NCBI RefSeq assembly: GCF_000350225.1
Contig: NW_005178726.1
Coordinates: 202,329 to 266,328, forward strand
From: Chondrus crispus
Lineage: Eukaryota; Rhodophyta; Florideophyceae; Gigartinales; Gigartinaceae
Reading direction: 5' to 3'
DNA: 64,000 nt
The notes beneath the pieces are model-generated. The model was not told where the DNA came from. It was given only the letters and a program-made list of their open reading frames with translations, and did no database searches. A program made the translations under genes and the position numbers. Positions 19,793 through 28,649 of the stretch are shown here, piece by piece. Numbering within the stretch: the stretch's first letter is position 1; each line of letters starts with the position of its first letter.

Positions 19793-19860
19793 GGCGCAGG
19801 AAACGCGGGAGACGCGGAAAACGCGGGAGACGCGGAAAACGCGGGAGACGCGGAAAGCGC
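19793..19860. repeat. 18-bp tandem repeat, about 3.7 copies
   Basis: Unit GACGCGGAAAACGCGGGA. It lies just upstream of the SANT-like gene's first ATG, probably in its promoter or 5' UTR. Confidence 0.85.
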
Positions 19861-21714
19861 GCCGGCGGGAAACACAAGTTGCGCACTCTCACGGGCACGC
19901 ACTGTTGCACACTCCCCGAAGTTCTTCCAGGTGTTCTGCACAAAGAAGGCGCGCGCGATGGCCAATGAACAACATACAGAATGCACACGGGCTGTACAGA
20001 ATGCACACGTGGGTATCTATTGCCAGTCTCTATTCGACCAATAGACTCCAAACTGACTCTAAATTTCCAGAATATAGAGTCAGTTCACTATCTAATCTAA
20101 AGGATTCTCTAACCGTTTAGATTAGATTTGTGCGGTAATGTTGCACAAAATCCGTAACCAGAATTTTGGGCTTATCATACCTCAATAGAGATAGAAAATC
20201 TTCCGCGGTGGGGATGGCCTAATATTATTACCGTAGATAGCGTTTGCCCAAGGGACCAGTTGAATTCATATGCGAATCGGAATGAAATGGAAATTGGAAA
20301 TGTGGGTCACCGGGGCTCAACGAGATCTTTCGAAATATCTCAACGTGGGCCGGTTGCCGGACACAGCCGGGCCGTTTCGGTCCTTAATGTTTTGTTACAC
20401 ATATTGCGTTGCGCGTACTTCGTTTCCTTTTCAGGGGACCGCGAGGTCTGGTGAGAACACTGGAGGGCCCCTTGCGACATTACACATAACCTTCACGTTT
20501 CGTGCACTTTGCAGATGTAACACTTAGAGAGGAGCCGCCATGAAAGTACGGCCTTCTTTCAGGTGCAAAAGGCAGCTGTGCAATTTTCAACAGAGACCGC
20601 TTTGAGGAACGCATGAGGAAGATAGCTTATATCAGCGCGGCGTTGATCATTCTGAGACGTAGTGCGCTGTATGGACGCAGCAATATCCGCTAAGCTCTAG
20701 AGAAGGCATTGCACAGTATTCTCAACTGAAAATTTCTGAGGGATCAGAGGCAGGGGGAGATAAGGGTTAAGTATCTTCTCAGGATCAGAACCTCAAACCG
20801 CAATGCGAATTCTAACTGCGCTAAGTAAGTGCAAATCTGTGAATATTACCTCCTACGTTGAAATAAGCAAGGGTTCAAGATCACTGTCCATCGAGTGGAG
20901 TATGGCAAGAATCGGAGTGAATTATAATAGAAATGACAAGATCAAGGATGGCCGTCCGAAAATATCAATCGAACGCTAATGAAGCCCTGAGCATGTTTCA
21001 CCACTTTATTTTCTGTGGCATGAGCTTCCAGAGAACAGATGAAGGGCGGCTTTTGAGCCTTGCGAAACGCAACAACATACATTTTAGACGGCCATTCTTC
21101 TTCGCGAAGATTGGTCGAGGTTGTTCCCAGAGTTTCCTCTCTCGCAAGAAGGAGATTCAGTCTCAGGAGTGGACAAGTGAAGAGTTGGAGGCGATGTTAA
21201 TCGGTCTGGTGGGAAGGGATGTGGAGGAAAGAATGATGACCGCCTCTGTGAAGAGGAGGTGTTCGTACCGAACTTCCATCCCATCGGCTCGCCCTCAACA
21301 TCTTTCCCGCTTGTACTCTCCCGAAAATCCTGTGTGTCACTGTGACGATATTCCCACGACCCCAGACACTACTCTAGTAGCACGAGAAATATAGCAGATG
21401 TTTGCAGCGGTGGAGCTCATCATCCTGTCCTGCGGGGAGCAGCCATGCCTGTTTCGAAAGGATGCCACCCAGCGTGAGACACTCGAAATGATTGGGTTTC
21501 CATTCCACTTTAAATTATTTTTTCTGTACGAGGCTACTAAGTTTTTGAGATGGTTCATGTGAACTGTGAACAGATCATCTTCGTGTTCATTGCACCGCCC
21601 AGCAACCGTCTCTGTCTTCCGTCGCCTGCACATCTGCGTCAACGCAGACCCCATCTCATCTGAAGTTCATTGTCATTCCCTCAGATCGATCGCCTGCGTT
21701 GGCGATTTCCCCTC
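19861..21714. other. Intergenic region, no gene supported
   Basis: This is moderately AT-rich sequence between the SANT-like and Nup88-like genes. Open frames up to 153 codons (20933-21394) lack domains or a convincing composition. Nothing else was recognised. Confidence 0.5.
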
Positions 21715-24312
21715 ATGGATGCTCTACGGGCCAACCTGTCAAAGCTATCCACAGCCCTTCCCGAGCTCGACAATACCCCGGACTTTCACTCGTGCCCCAT
21801 CGCTCTCGTCGGCCCAAACTTACTAGCGGTGCTATCGTATCCCTCCAAACTCTATCTCCTTTCGCTTCACCATGTCCAACGCTCACCAGCTTCTGCCCTT
21901 GTCGCCACTATCTCGCTCCCCGCCGACGAAACCTACACCGATCTCCTCCCAGCCGAAGGCATGCTCGCCATCCACGGCCCTTCCTCCATCTGCATTCTCG
22001 ACTGTGTATCACCCTCCGCGTTTTCTAATCCATCTCCTCTGCGCACTGTTGCCGCCCCACTCTTCGCGGAACGCCCGGATCTGCGCGTCCTCTGTGTCGC
22101 TTGGTCTCCTGCCGCCCCGGGCTTCCTCATGACCCTTACCTCCGACTGCTGCTTGCGTTTGTATGATGTGCTGACCGCAGGAAATGTCGACATTGAGCGA
22201 TGGAGATTACGTGCCGTCACGCCCGCGGCGCCTCCTATTGCATTTGCTTTCGGACGCGGGCCGGGATGGGACGCCCTTAGCGTCTACGTCCTGGGCGAAG
22301 AAGGAAAAATTCACGTCGCAGCGCCTATCGCTCCAATTGGTACCAGGTTGGCTATTAACGTCTGGAATCGAATGCGAGTGGAGGTGCGCGCTGTTATAGA
22401 ACGGGAGACGGTCGAGCGTTCACCAAAGAAGGACAAGACAAAGGCTGTCGGAAAGCCTGATCCCTTTGGACAAGTTCTTGGAGCGAGAACACCGCAAACA
22501 ACTCGCAAGCTGCTAGACTTTTCAGGAGAGGGGGAGGAAGAGGCCAATGGTTTCGCAGGGGATGAAAGCGATGAGGACGCAGGTGCTGATTATGAAGAGT
22601 CATGGGCGCTCAAGCAGGCACATATGCAGCGACGTTTTCTGGAACATGTGTTTGCGCCCACGGCAGATGGTGATATGGTTGCTGTTCGCGAGTTTAAGCC
22701 CGCACCATTGTTGTTTCAAGGTCCGTTATACACTGAGCATGAGGACTTGGACGATGCATCGCATCCCGTGGATGCGTCAAACGAAAGTTCATTTGTATCG
22801 CTCAAACTCTTGCGTTGCGGAGCGAACCGTCCTCCCGTGCTGTTAAGAGCTACTCGAGGTGGGGATGTTTCAGTTTTAATTGGAATGGAGAATGTTGAGG
22901 CGCAATGGTTCATCACCTCCGATCCACACTCGACTAGCTCGGAGGAATTGCTTGAGACCAACGAAGATTACGCCGAATGTGCGAGAACCGTGGCCCCATC
23001 ATTGCTTTGCTTTGAACATTTCCGCTTTGACATGCCTGTAAAACTGGTTCCTGTTGGGCAGAAGACAGATGCTGATGCTCTTTACGCAGTCACACGGTAT
23101 ACTGTTTTCTCCGTGCGCTTGTCCTTCATTTCTGCTCTGGCAGATGCAGCAACGCTGGAGTCAACCCCGAGAAGCTTGGTCTCTCAGATACTTTCAGTGT
23201 GGAAACCTGGATTGGCTACCGACCGTCCTGAAAAGGAGCACACTGTGCTAGGTCTGACACCGTTTTTCGCTCGAGGCGAGGGTCCAGTTGCTCTTGTGCT
23301 CTGCTCAAACGGCACACTGCACGCATCTGATCCATTAACATGGATGAATGACTTTGAAAAAGTATGCCCGGGTTCCTTGCTCGGACCAGAGCTTGACTCG
23401 GAGGTCACATGGGGCAACTCGCGCCCGTTTACAGGAAGGGCAGCATTTGCGTTCCCTGACTCTGGTAAGGAGATGATGGAAATACTTCATCGTATCCAGA
23501 CTCTCCAAGGCACCAGTGGCGGCAGAGTAACCGCAGGGACTCTTGGTGTCGTTGGAAACGTCCATTCTCAATCTTCCGTGCTTGAATATCTCAGGAAGCG
23601 AGTTGAGGTATGCACGGGTGGATTGGATGGACCGGGGATCGGAGATAGCTGCAGCTCTTTAAATACTGTCCTAGGAGATTGGTCCGTCGATTTGCAGACG
23701 CGTTCGAGACTTCATATTGATGATGTGGATAAATTGCAGACGGCTTTGTCGGACATCGAAAGATCGGGGATTATTCTACAAGGAAAATGTTTGAGGGTTG
23801 AAGAGGGAAACATTATGCTTCGCGAAAGGATCAGAGTACTCATGAAGAAGATCCAGCAGGGTTCGTCACATTTAAGTCCCGTTGAAAGGGCGCGTTATAC
23901 GAAGTTGAAAGAGAAGAAGCATAGACTTGCAAGTTTGAGGAACAGGATTTCGGAGCTGGAGAGTGCATCTCAAGCTCGTAAGGCGCCCGTCTGGAGGGAT
24001 GGAGAGGGCGTCTTGAGCACGCCCCGACAAGGATTTCAGTCTCCCTATGGAACGTCCATCACGAGCAACAAGCTCCAGTCGCCATCTCGATCATCAACAA
24101 GATCAAAACGGTGGTCTGCAAGCCCCTCCTGGCGCAGCAAAGGGAGCCCAACAATGCAGAGGGGAGCCGAATTCTCACCCACAAGCGACCAAACAGATCT
24201 TACACGAGAGGAAGTCAAAATGATCAAGGAAACTCTGGAGAAACACAGCAAGGATATAGGAGATGCCATGGATCTGAGTACCAAACTCTGGCAGCGCCTA
24301 TCTGTGCAGTGA
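21715..24312 (+). CDS. Nup88-like nucleoporin
   Basis: 865 residues from ATG 21715 (MDALRANLSK); the frame is open further upstream but without ATG. The N-terminal ~550 residues look like a beta-propeller, with WD-like strands such as VLCVAWSPAAPGFLMTLTSD followed by LRLYDV. A linker and a C-terminal alpha-helical/coiled-coil segment (about 665-760) follow, with LSPVERARYTKLKEKKHRLA resembling the conserved LSxAExxF motif of Nup88. The tail is Ser/Arg-rich. Nup88 (MOS7 in plants, Nup82 in yeast) sits on the cytoplasmic face of the nuclear pore with the Nup214 complex and affects export. The length is a little above the plant and animal proteins. It is intronless and convergent with the next gene, with stops 138 bp apart. 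Assignment rests on architecture plus the coiled-coil motif. Confidence 0.68.
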   Translation: MDALRANLSKLSTALPELDNTPDFHSCPIALVGPNLLAVLSYPSKLYLLSLHHVQRSPASALVATISLPADETYTDLLPAEGMLAIHGPSSICILDCVSPSAFSNPSPLRTVAAPLFAERPDLRVLCVAWSPAAPGFLMTLTSDCCLRLYDVLTAGNVDIERWRLRAVTPAAPPIAFAFGRGPGWDALSVYVLGEEGKIHVAAPIAPIGTRLAINVWNRMRVEVRAVIERETVERSPKKDKTKAVGKPDPFGQVLGARTPQTTRKLLDFSGEGEEEANGFAGDESDEDAGADYEESWALKQAHMQRRFLEHVFAPTADGDMVAVREFKPAPLLFQGPLYTEHEDLDDASHPVDASNESSFVSLKLLRCGANRPPVLLRATRGGDVSVLIGMENVEAQWFITSDPHSTSSEELLETNEDYAECARTVAPSLLCFEHFRFDMPVKLVPVGQKTDADALYAVTRYTVFSVRLSFISALADAATLESTPRSLVSQILSVWKPGLATDRPEKEHTVLGLTPFFARGEGPVALVLCSNGTLHASDPLTWMNDFEKVCPGSLLGPELDSEVTWGNSRPFTGRAAFAFPDSGKEMMEILHRIQTLQGTSGGRVTAGTLGVVGNVHSQSSVLEYLRKRVEVCTGGLDGPGIGDSCSSLNTVLGDWSVDLQTRSRLHIDDVDKLQTALSDIERSGIILQGKCLRVEEGNIMLRERIRVLMKKIQQGSSHLSPVERARYTKLKEKKHRLASLRNRISELESASQARKAPVWRDGEGVLSTPRQGFQSPYGTSITSNKLQSPSRSSTRSKRWSASPSWRSKGSPTMQRGAEFSPTSDQTDLTREEVKMIKETLEKHSKDIGDAMDLSTKLWQRLSVQ

Positions 24313-24449
24313 TTCTATGTCTTTGCTTTCTTGCTGATAAGGATGGAGGCACTTTCAGAGACGAGTTTGTCTTCATGGCGCGTTGTTCCCGGCACCAAAT
24401 AGAATTGCCTCCATGCACAGCACTCTGCATGTGACCGTCTTGGCGTACT

Positions 24450-25466
24450 TTAGTCTGCCTGGTGTCGGAGATACTCATGCACGAGGCCGAGCAGAATGAG
24501 TACCGCTGCATCTGTTCGCAGAATGCGATCTCCTAACGTAACAGGTTCAAACCCGTGATCCTGCGTAAGCATGGCCACTTCTCTCGGCATCCACCCACCT
24601 TCTGGACCCACAGCCAATACAACATGCGAAGTCGGACCAGCCAAGTTGGAATCTTGTGCTCCGCAGCCCTGGAATATTGATGATGGTGATCCCGGCTCGG
24701 CTATCAAGAGACAAGAACCTGGCTTAGAAACTTGCTGCAATCGATCCTCAAGAAAAATGCGCAGTCGACGTTCTATTGTCACGCATGGTAGCTGGCAGTC
24801 AATGCCGGATTGAGCAACTCCCTCGAGAAGTAGAGTTCTGACCTCTTCCGGTCTTCTCAGCAGAGTTGAATCAAAATAGCACCTTTCCACCTTTGATTCG
24901 AGGCGACATCGCGATTGCACGACAGGCACGCAATTTGTAAAGGTTAGACTAACTTTTGTACAGCCAATGTGAAGAGCTCAATAGCAAATGCTTACCTTGT
25001 ACGCATTGCAAAGAACTAGATTTTGCACCCCTATGGCAGCAATCTGGGGCAGTAGTCTCGCCAAAACTTTCGGCCTTGGCACAGCCAGTATGAGAGAAAC
25101 GGCCGGAGGCCTTGGCGGCTTCCGGCGGATGCCTTGTGAAAGATGAAACTTCACTGTGGAGTCATTCCGAATCGACACAGGAACACTGTCGACGAGGAAC
25201 GAGTCAACCACACCCGTGCGAATACTTCCGCCGGAGTCTGGTATACGGAGGATATTCCGCACGTGAGTTGCGCGATGATCGGCCGCGGTGAGAATCACGT
25301 CGCCGTCGCCGTCAATTTCATTTCGCTCGAACAGCACGCGGTTTAATGCGACAGTCGTGCCGACGCCGCCGTCGCGCTGCCGGGATATTCGACGAGGGGT
25401 CTCTCTTCTGCGACGCGGGATGTTCGGGAGACCGTTGGCGCACGCCAGGAGAAAGCCGAGTGCCAT
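24450..25466 (-). CDS. RsmE-family 16S rRNA m3U methyltransferase (two exons)
   Basis: Exon 1 runs 25466-24996 (ATG, 157 codons) and exon 2 24890-24450 (146 codons plus stop), joined by a phase-0 GT-AG intron of 105 nt, giving about 303 residues. Exon 2 carries the SPOUT signature GPEGGW followed by LGDRILRTDAA, the AdoMet-binding knot of RsmE. Exon 1 has the PUA-like N-terminal domain (DHRATHVRNILRI). RsmE methylates N3 of U1498 in bacterial-type small-subunit rRNA. The protein is about 60 residues longer than bacterial RsmE at its N-terminus, which is Arg-rich and could be an organelle transit peptide (inference), as expected for a plastid or mitochondrial ribosome target. It lies downstream of the exonuclease gene on the same strand. 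Confidence 0.88.
24891..24995 (-). other. Spliceosomal intron in the RsmE-like gene
   Basis: On the minus strand the donor is AAG|GTAAGC and the acceptor TCAAAG|GTGG. A CTAAC branch-point-like sequence lies about 50 nt before the acceptor. Splicing here joins NAYK to VERCYFDS, which follows the RsmE family pattern. Without splicing, the frame stops after VSICY. Confidence 0.85.
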
Positions 25467-25815
25467 ACCGGTGCGCTACTGTCCTCTCTTGTGATCGCAG
25501 TTCATGAGGTACAACGGTGGATTAATGCAGGCGTGGCCAACTGAAGGGAGATCTCTTCTCACGATTTTCGAAGGTATTTTATGGGTAACTCCGCGTGCAG
25601 ATATCTATTCTGTCACTCAAGCTGGATCCAGATTCATTTTGAGTCCTCACATCGCAGCTTCGTTTGAGTATTGAAGCGCTAGCTTCAATAGACTACGAGC
25701 CTCTACCGTATTTCGGAACCAAGTCAAGCGGTCCGTCGCAGGACTTGTTCCGGTGTTGCACTACCACCTCGTCAATCCTACCATGTTCCACTCGCACACA
25801 GCGCCTCCTAATCCC
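25467..25815. other. Spacer between RsmE-like and exonuclease genes
   Basis: About 350 bp with no gene. It presumably holds the exonuclease 3' UTR and the RsmE promoter. No clear TATA box was found. Confidence 0.4.
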
Positions 25816-26832
25816 TTACATAGCGATCAGTGCCTCAACCACTTTGGGCGCATCAAACGAAAACTTCCTCATGGGATCTGTCCTCTGATGCATGTCCATC
25901 TTCTTCTGCTTATCCGCCTTACTCCTCTGCCTCCTGGCCATCCTGGCCATCTCGTCATACCTAACTTGGGCTTTCCTGGGCCCATCCTCATCATCTCTGT
26001 AAACCATGACATATTCTGTACTCTTCTCCCTCACCGTCTCCCATGCCTTGCGATCCGCATCAAACAAGTATCCCCTCAGCAGCTCTTCCAGAAACAGCAA
26101 ATGTTCAACATCTATCCTCGCATATTGCATTGCCTTCTCCCCCAGCGGCCTCCTCTGCCAAAGCTCCTTATCGCCTGACATCTGATCTCTAACTGCAACC
26201 TTCACGACCAAATCCTCCTCACTCGCGCCCGTGAATTTCTTCAGTAAAGTCCGCATACTGACTGGTAAACCCTCCTCCATCCCACGCGCCTTCCGCAATT
26301 CTGAAAACACAACCTGCGTATCAACCACCGGCCCCAGCCTGACGCCAAATTGATGAAACAGTGCATCCGAATCATGGCGGCAATCATGCATCACCTTCGA
26401 GACCCTATCATTCTCAAGCAACCGTCTCAAGCCTCCCTCCTCGAAAATCTGCCTCCCATGCTTCTCGTCAACAACGTCGAAAAAGAAAATCCCGTCGACG
26501 CTGGCAACTTGCACCAAGCATAACTTGCCCTTCCTGCTCAGCGCGACGCCCTCACAATCCACAGCCACGCGGTCGAACCTGGACAGCCGCGTGACTACCC
26601 TTCTGCACTCTTCCACGCTGCTGACCAACACGGTCGAGGGCAGCTTCCTGCGCCGATTGCCCCTCCCCTCGGTCCGGTTCGGCGCGGCGGAGCTGACGTT
26701 TCCACGGCGCGCGACGACTCGCGGACCCGATGTGTCCAGGCGTTCGCGGCGACGCCGCGGCCCGCGTTCGGGGGCATCCCGGGGGGGAGGCCCGCGCGCC
26801 GGCGCGAGCAGGTCGAAGCGGCTTCCCGCCAT
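25816..26832 (-). CDS. DEDDy 3'-5' exonuclease domain protein (EXD1/Egalitarian-like)
   Basis: 338 residues from ATG 26832 (MAGSRFDLL); an upstream in-frame ATG at 27024 would add 64 residues of poor composition. After a basic, disordered N-terminus, the exonuclease fold spans about 67-260: Exo I VDCEG with D92 and E94, Exo II KVMHDCRHDSDAL with D154, Exo III YARID with Y237 and D241. These are the metal-binding and catalytic residues of the DnaQ-like DEDDy group. HDCRxDSxAL is typical of EXD1/Egalitarian-like proteins acting on RNA. The C-terminus is Lys/Arg-rich. The exact substrate cannot be read from sequence. A MITE sits just upstream (27029-27426) and may lie in the promoter or, if the upstream ATG is used, directly against the coding region. 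Confidence 0.85.
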   Translation of the reverse strand: MAGSRFDLLAPARGPPPRDAPERGPRRRRERLDTSGPRVVARRGNVSSAAPNRTEGRGNRRRKLPSTVLVSSVEECRRVVTRLSRFDRVAVDCEGVALSRKGKLCLVQVASVDGIFFFDVVDEKHGRQIFEEGGLRRLLENDRVSKVMHDCRHDSDALFHQFGVRLGPVVDTQVVFSELRKARGMEEGLPVSMRTLLKKFTGASEEDLVVKVAVRDQMSGDKELWQRRPLGEKAMQYARIDVEHLLFLEELLRGYLFDADRKAWETVREKSTEYVMVYRDDEDGPRKAQVRYDEMARMARRQRSKADKQKKMDMHQRTDPMRKFSFDAPKVVEALIAM

Positions 26833-27028
26833 GCGACAATGTGGTACAGAGGGCGTGGCGGAAAGAGAGCGGGACGTGAAAAGCAGGTCGCGGACGGCGC
26901 CCTCCAGCTGAACCGGACAGATTGGTTCGGGCGACAGGTGTGTGGAGATGATTGGTTGTTTTTTCGCGGAGGAACTATCGCGGTACGTAATGAGTTTTAA
27001 GTGCTCACGCACTTTAATAGGCATGTTA

Positions 27029-27426
27029 GAGCATCACCACCGGTAGAATCAAATAACCAAATAACCAAAATTTGATGATTTGATGTGGATTCACATCCCC
27101 ACCGGCCCGACCAAATCATCAAATTTTTGGTTCCGAACCAAATATCGGAACCAAATATCAAGAATTAGGTTCCGTTTCTTCGTAATTTGATACCCTGGAC
27201 AATCTAGTTGTTCAAGGCTCATTGGTCACACGAAAGGGCTTCCCTCCAACCCCCAGGACGAAGCGTACTATACAGTATTTGGTTCTCACCGGTGGCACTG
27301 TTCCTTTTGAGATATCAAATTACCAAATAACCAAACCACCAAATTCCCACCAGCCAATTGAGTTCTAGAAAAAACGTGCCAAGTGTTGTTGTTTGGTCAT
27401 TTGATCACCTACCGGTGGTGATGCTC
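27029..27426. mobile_element. PIF/Harbinger (Tourist)-type MITE
   Basis: A 398-bp element with terminal inverted repeats GAGCATCACCACCGGTAG and its exact reverse complement, flanked by TTA on both sides (27026-27028 and 27427-27429). The GAGCATC start and 3-bp TTA duplication are hallmarks of PIF/Harbinger and Tourist MITEs. The interior is AT-rich, with repeated AACCAAAT-type words in both orientations, and has no ORF. It needs a transposase encoded elsewhere. Confidence 0.92.
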
Positions 27427-27429
27427 TTA

Positions 27430-27765
27430 TGATCTGAAAGAGGGATATGTGCCCATTCCTATTGTACCAAGTCTTGCTTGACTGCATCGCCTCTCTCTCT
27501 CAACAGAACTCCAGGCCGCATTCCATGTGGTTGCGAAAAGCCCGGCCTCCACGGAAAGCACTCGTCAGTCTCGATAAAATCGACCGTTGCAATTAAGCTT
27601 TCCCCCAAATGCACCAAGTGCTACAGCTCAACTCAAATTCAACATTCACTTTTTATAAATATATGTATACTGTGGCTTCCAACGAACAGCGCTATCACTA
27701 ACATCACTAACATATATGTATCAGTCCAGACTTTCGGGACAAAGGAGAAGTAAAGTTTCAGAGCT
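27430..27765. other. Spacer, no gene supported
   Basis: AT-rich sequence between the MITE and the stop of the next minus-strand gene. I see nothing definite in it. Confidence 0.4.
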
Positions 27766-28410
27766 CTAGCTGCCCGAAGAGATTCCAACTTTTCTTCGTA
27801 TGCTCGCCTTCACAGAGCTTGAAACCTTGCCCCTCCCGTTCGCTTCGGCAATCCTGCAAAGACGTTCAGTGTAAATTTCACTGGGACTGCGCCGCGGTGC
27901 AGGCCTCGGTCTGTCCGTCTCTGGAGAATGCTCCGGCACAATCACAACCAGTTCGTCACCATCGCGGAAATGCGTAATCATCGGTCTCAGAGAGGGGGAA
28001 CCATCCGACGCAAGCACTGAATCTGTACTGCCCCAGTTCCCGCGCCAGTTCCCACCCCAGTTCCCGCCCCGGTTCGCTCCCGAGCACTGGTTCAGCGATT
28101 CAAAATGTTGAACCAGACGCTTGACGCGTCCCGATGATGTTGTGTCCGAGGAATACCCGCCACAGCTCGCTCCACTCCGTCTTATTCGAGTGTCGGATTC
28201 TTTTGATGAATCCGAGTTTGCAGTTGGCCGTTTGGCAAACGATCTCGACGTGACGGAATCCGAGTTTATGGTTGATGACTCGAACTCCTGGCTCCGGGCG
28301 TGGGCTTTGGTTTCCCTGTGCCGGAAACAGTTGAGGAAAGGAGCGGCGGCGGTTTCCAATTTCGCAGCCGTGTTCTTGAGCTTTCGCGAGAGAGCGGCGA
28401 TGGTGAACAT
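27766..28410 (-). CDS. Hypothetical protein, Ser/Arg-rich with GNWRGNWG repeats
   Basis: 214 residues from ATG 28410 (MFTIAALSRKLKNTAAKLE). The N-terminal ~30 residues could form an amphipathic helix. The middle is Ser/Thr/Asp-rich. A short GGNWGGNWRGNWG repeat lies at about residues 114-126, encoded by CCAGTTCCC-type repeats near 28035-28080. A Pro/Arg-rich tail follows, with a SPSEIYTERLCRIAEANGRG segment. No known domain. The composition and length argue for a real but low-conservation gene. Confidence 0.45.
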   Translation of the reverse strand: MFTIAALSRKLKNTAAKLETAAAPFLNCFRHRETKAHARSQEFESSTINSDSVTSRSFAKRPTANSDSSKESDTRIRRSGASCGGYSSDTTSSGRVKRLVQHFESLNQCSGANRGGNWGGNWRGNWGSTDSVLASDGSPSLRPMITHFRDGDELVVIVPEHSPETDRPRPAPRRSPSEIYTERLCRIAEANGRGKVSSSVKASIRRKVGISSGS

Positions 28411-28601
28411 TTTGTGAAAGGGTTGTGTGGATGGATTGAGGGAAAAGGAGATGTTTCGGGATGGTGGAGCTTGGAACTGGTAGGAGGGGGGATGAGTGTT
28501 TGTGTGCTCCTGCCTTCCTGATGGCGATGGACCTCGGGCTTTGTTTAGATATTGCAGATGCGAGGGAGACATTCAGGGGAGGTTGTGGGTATTGTCAATA
28601 T

Positions 28602-28646
28602 TCTCTCTTCAATGGATCTCTCTTCAATGAATCTCTCTTCAATTGA
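28602..28646. repeat. Short tandem repeat, 16-bp unit, 3 copies
   Basis: Unit TCTCTCTTCAATGGAT with small changes, upstream of the hypothetical gene. Confidence 0.8.
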
Positions 28647-28649
28647 TGT

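Noticed and set aside
20933-21394. 153-codon plus-strand frame
   Set aside because: No motif, biased composition, no promoter-like signal. Left as intergenic.
26525-26911. Plus-strand frame opposite the exonuclease N-terminus
   Set aside because: Arg/Ser-rich antisense shadow. The minus strand carries the DEDDy motifs.
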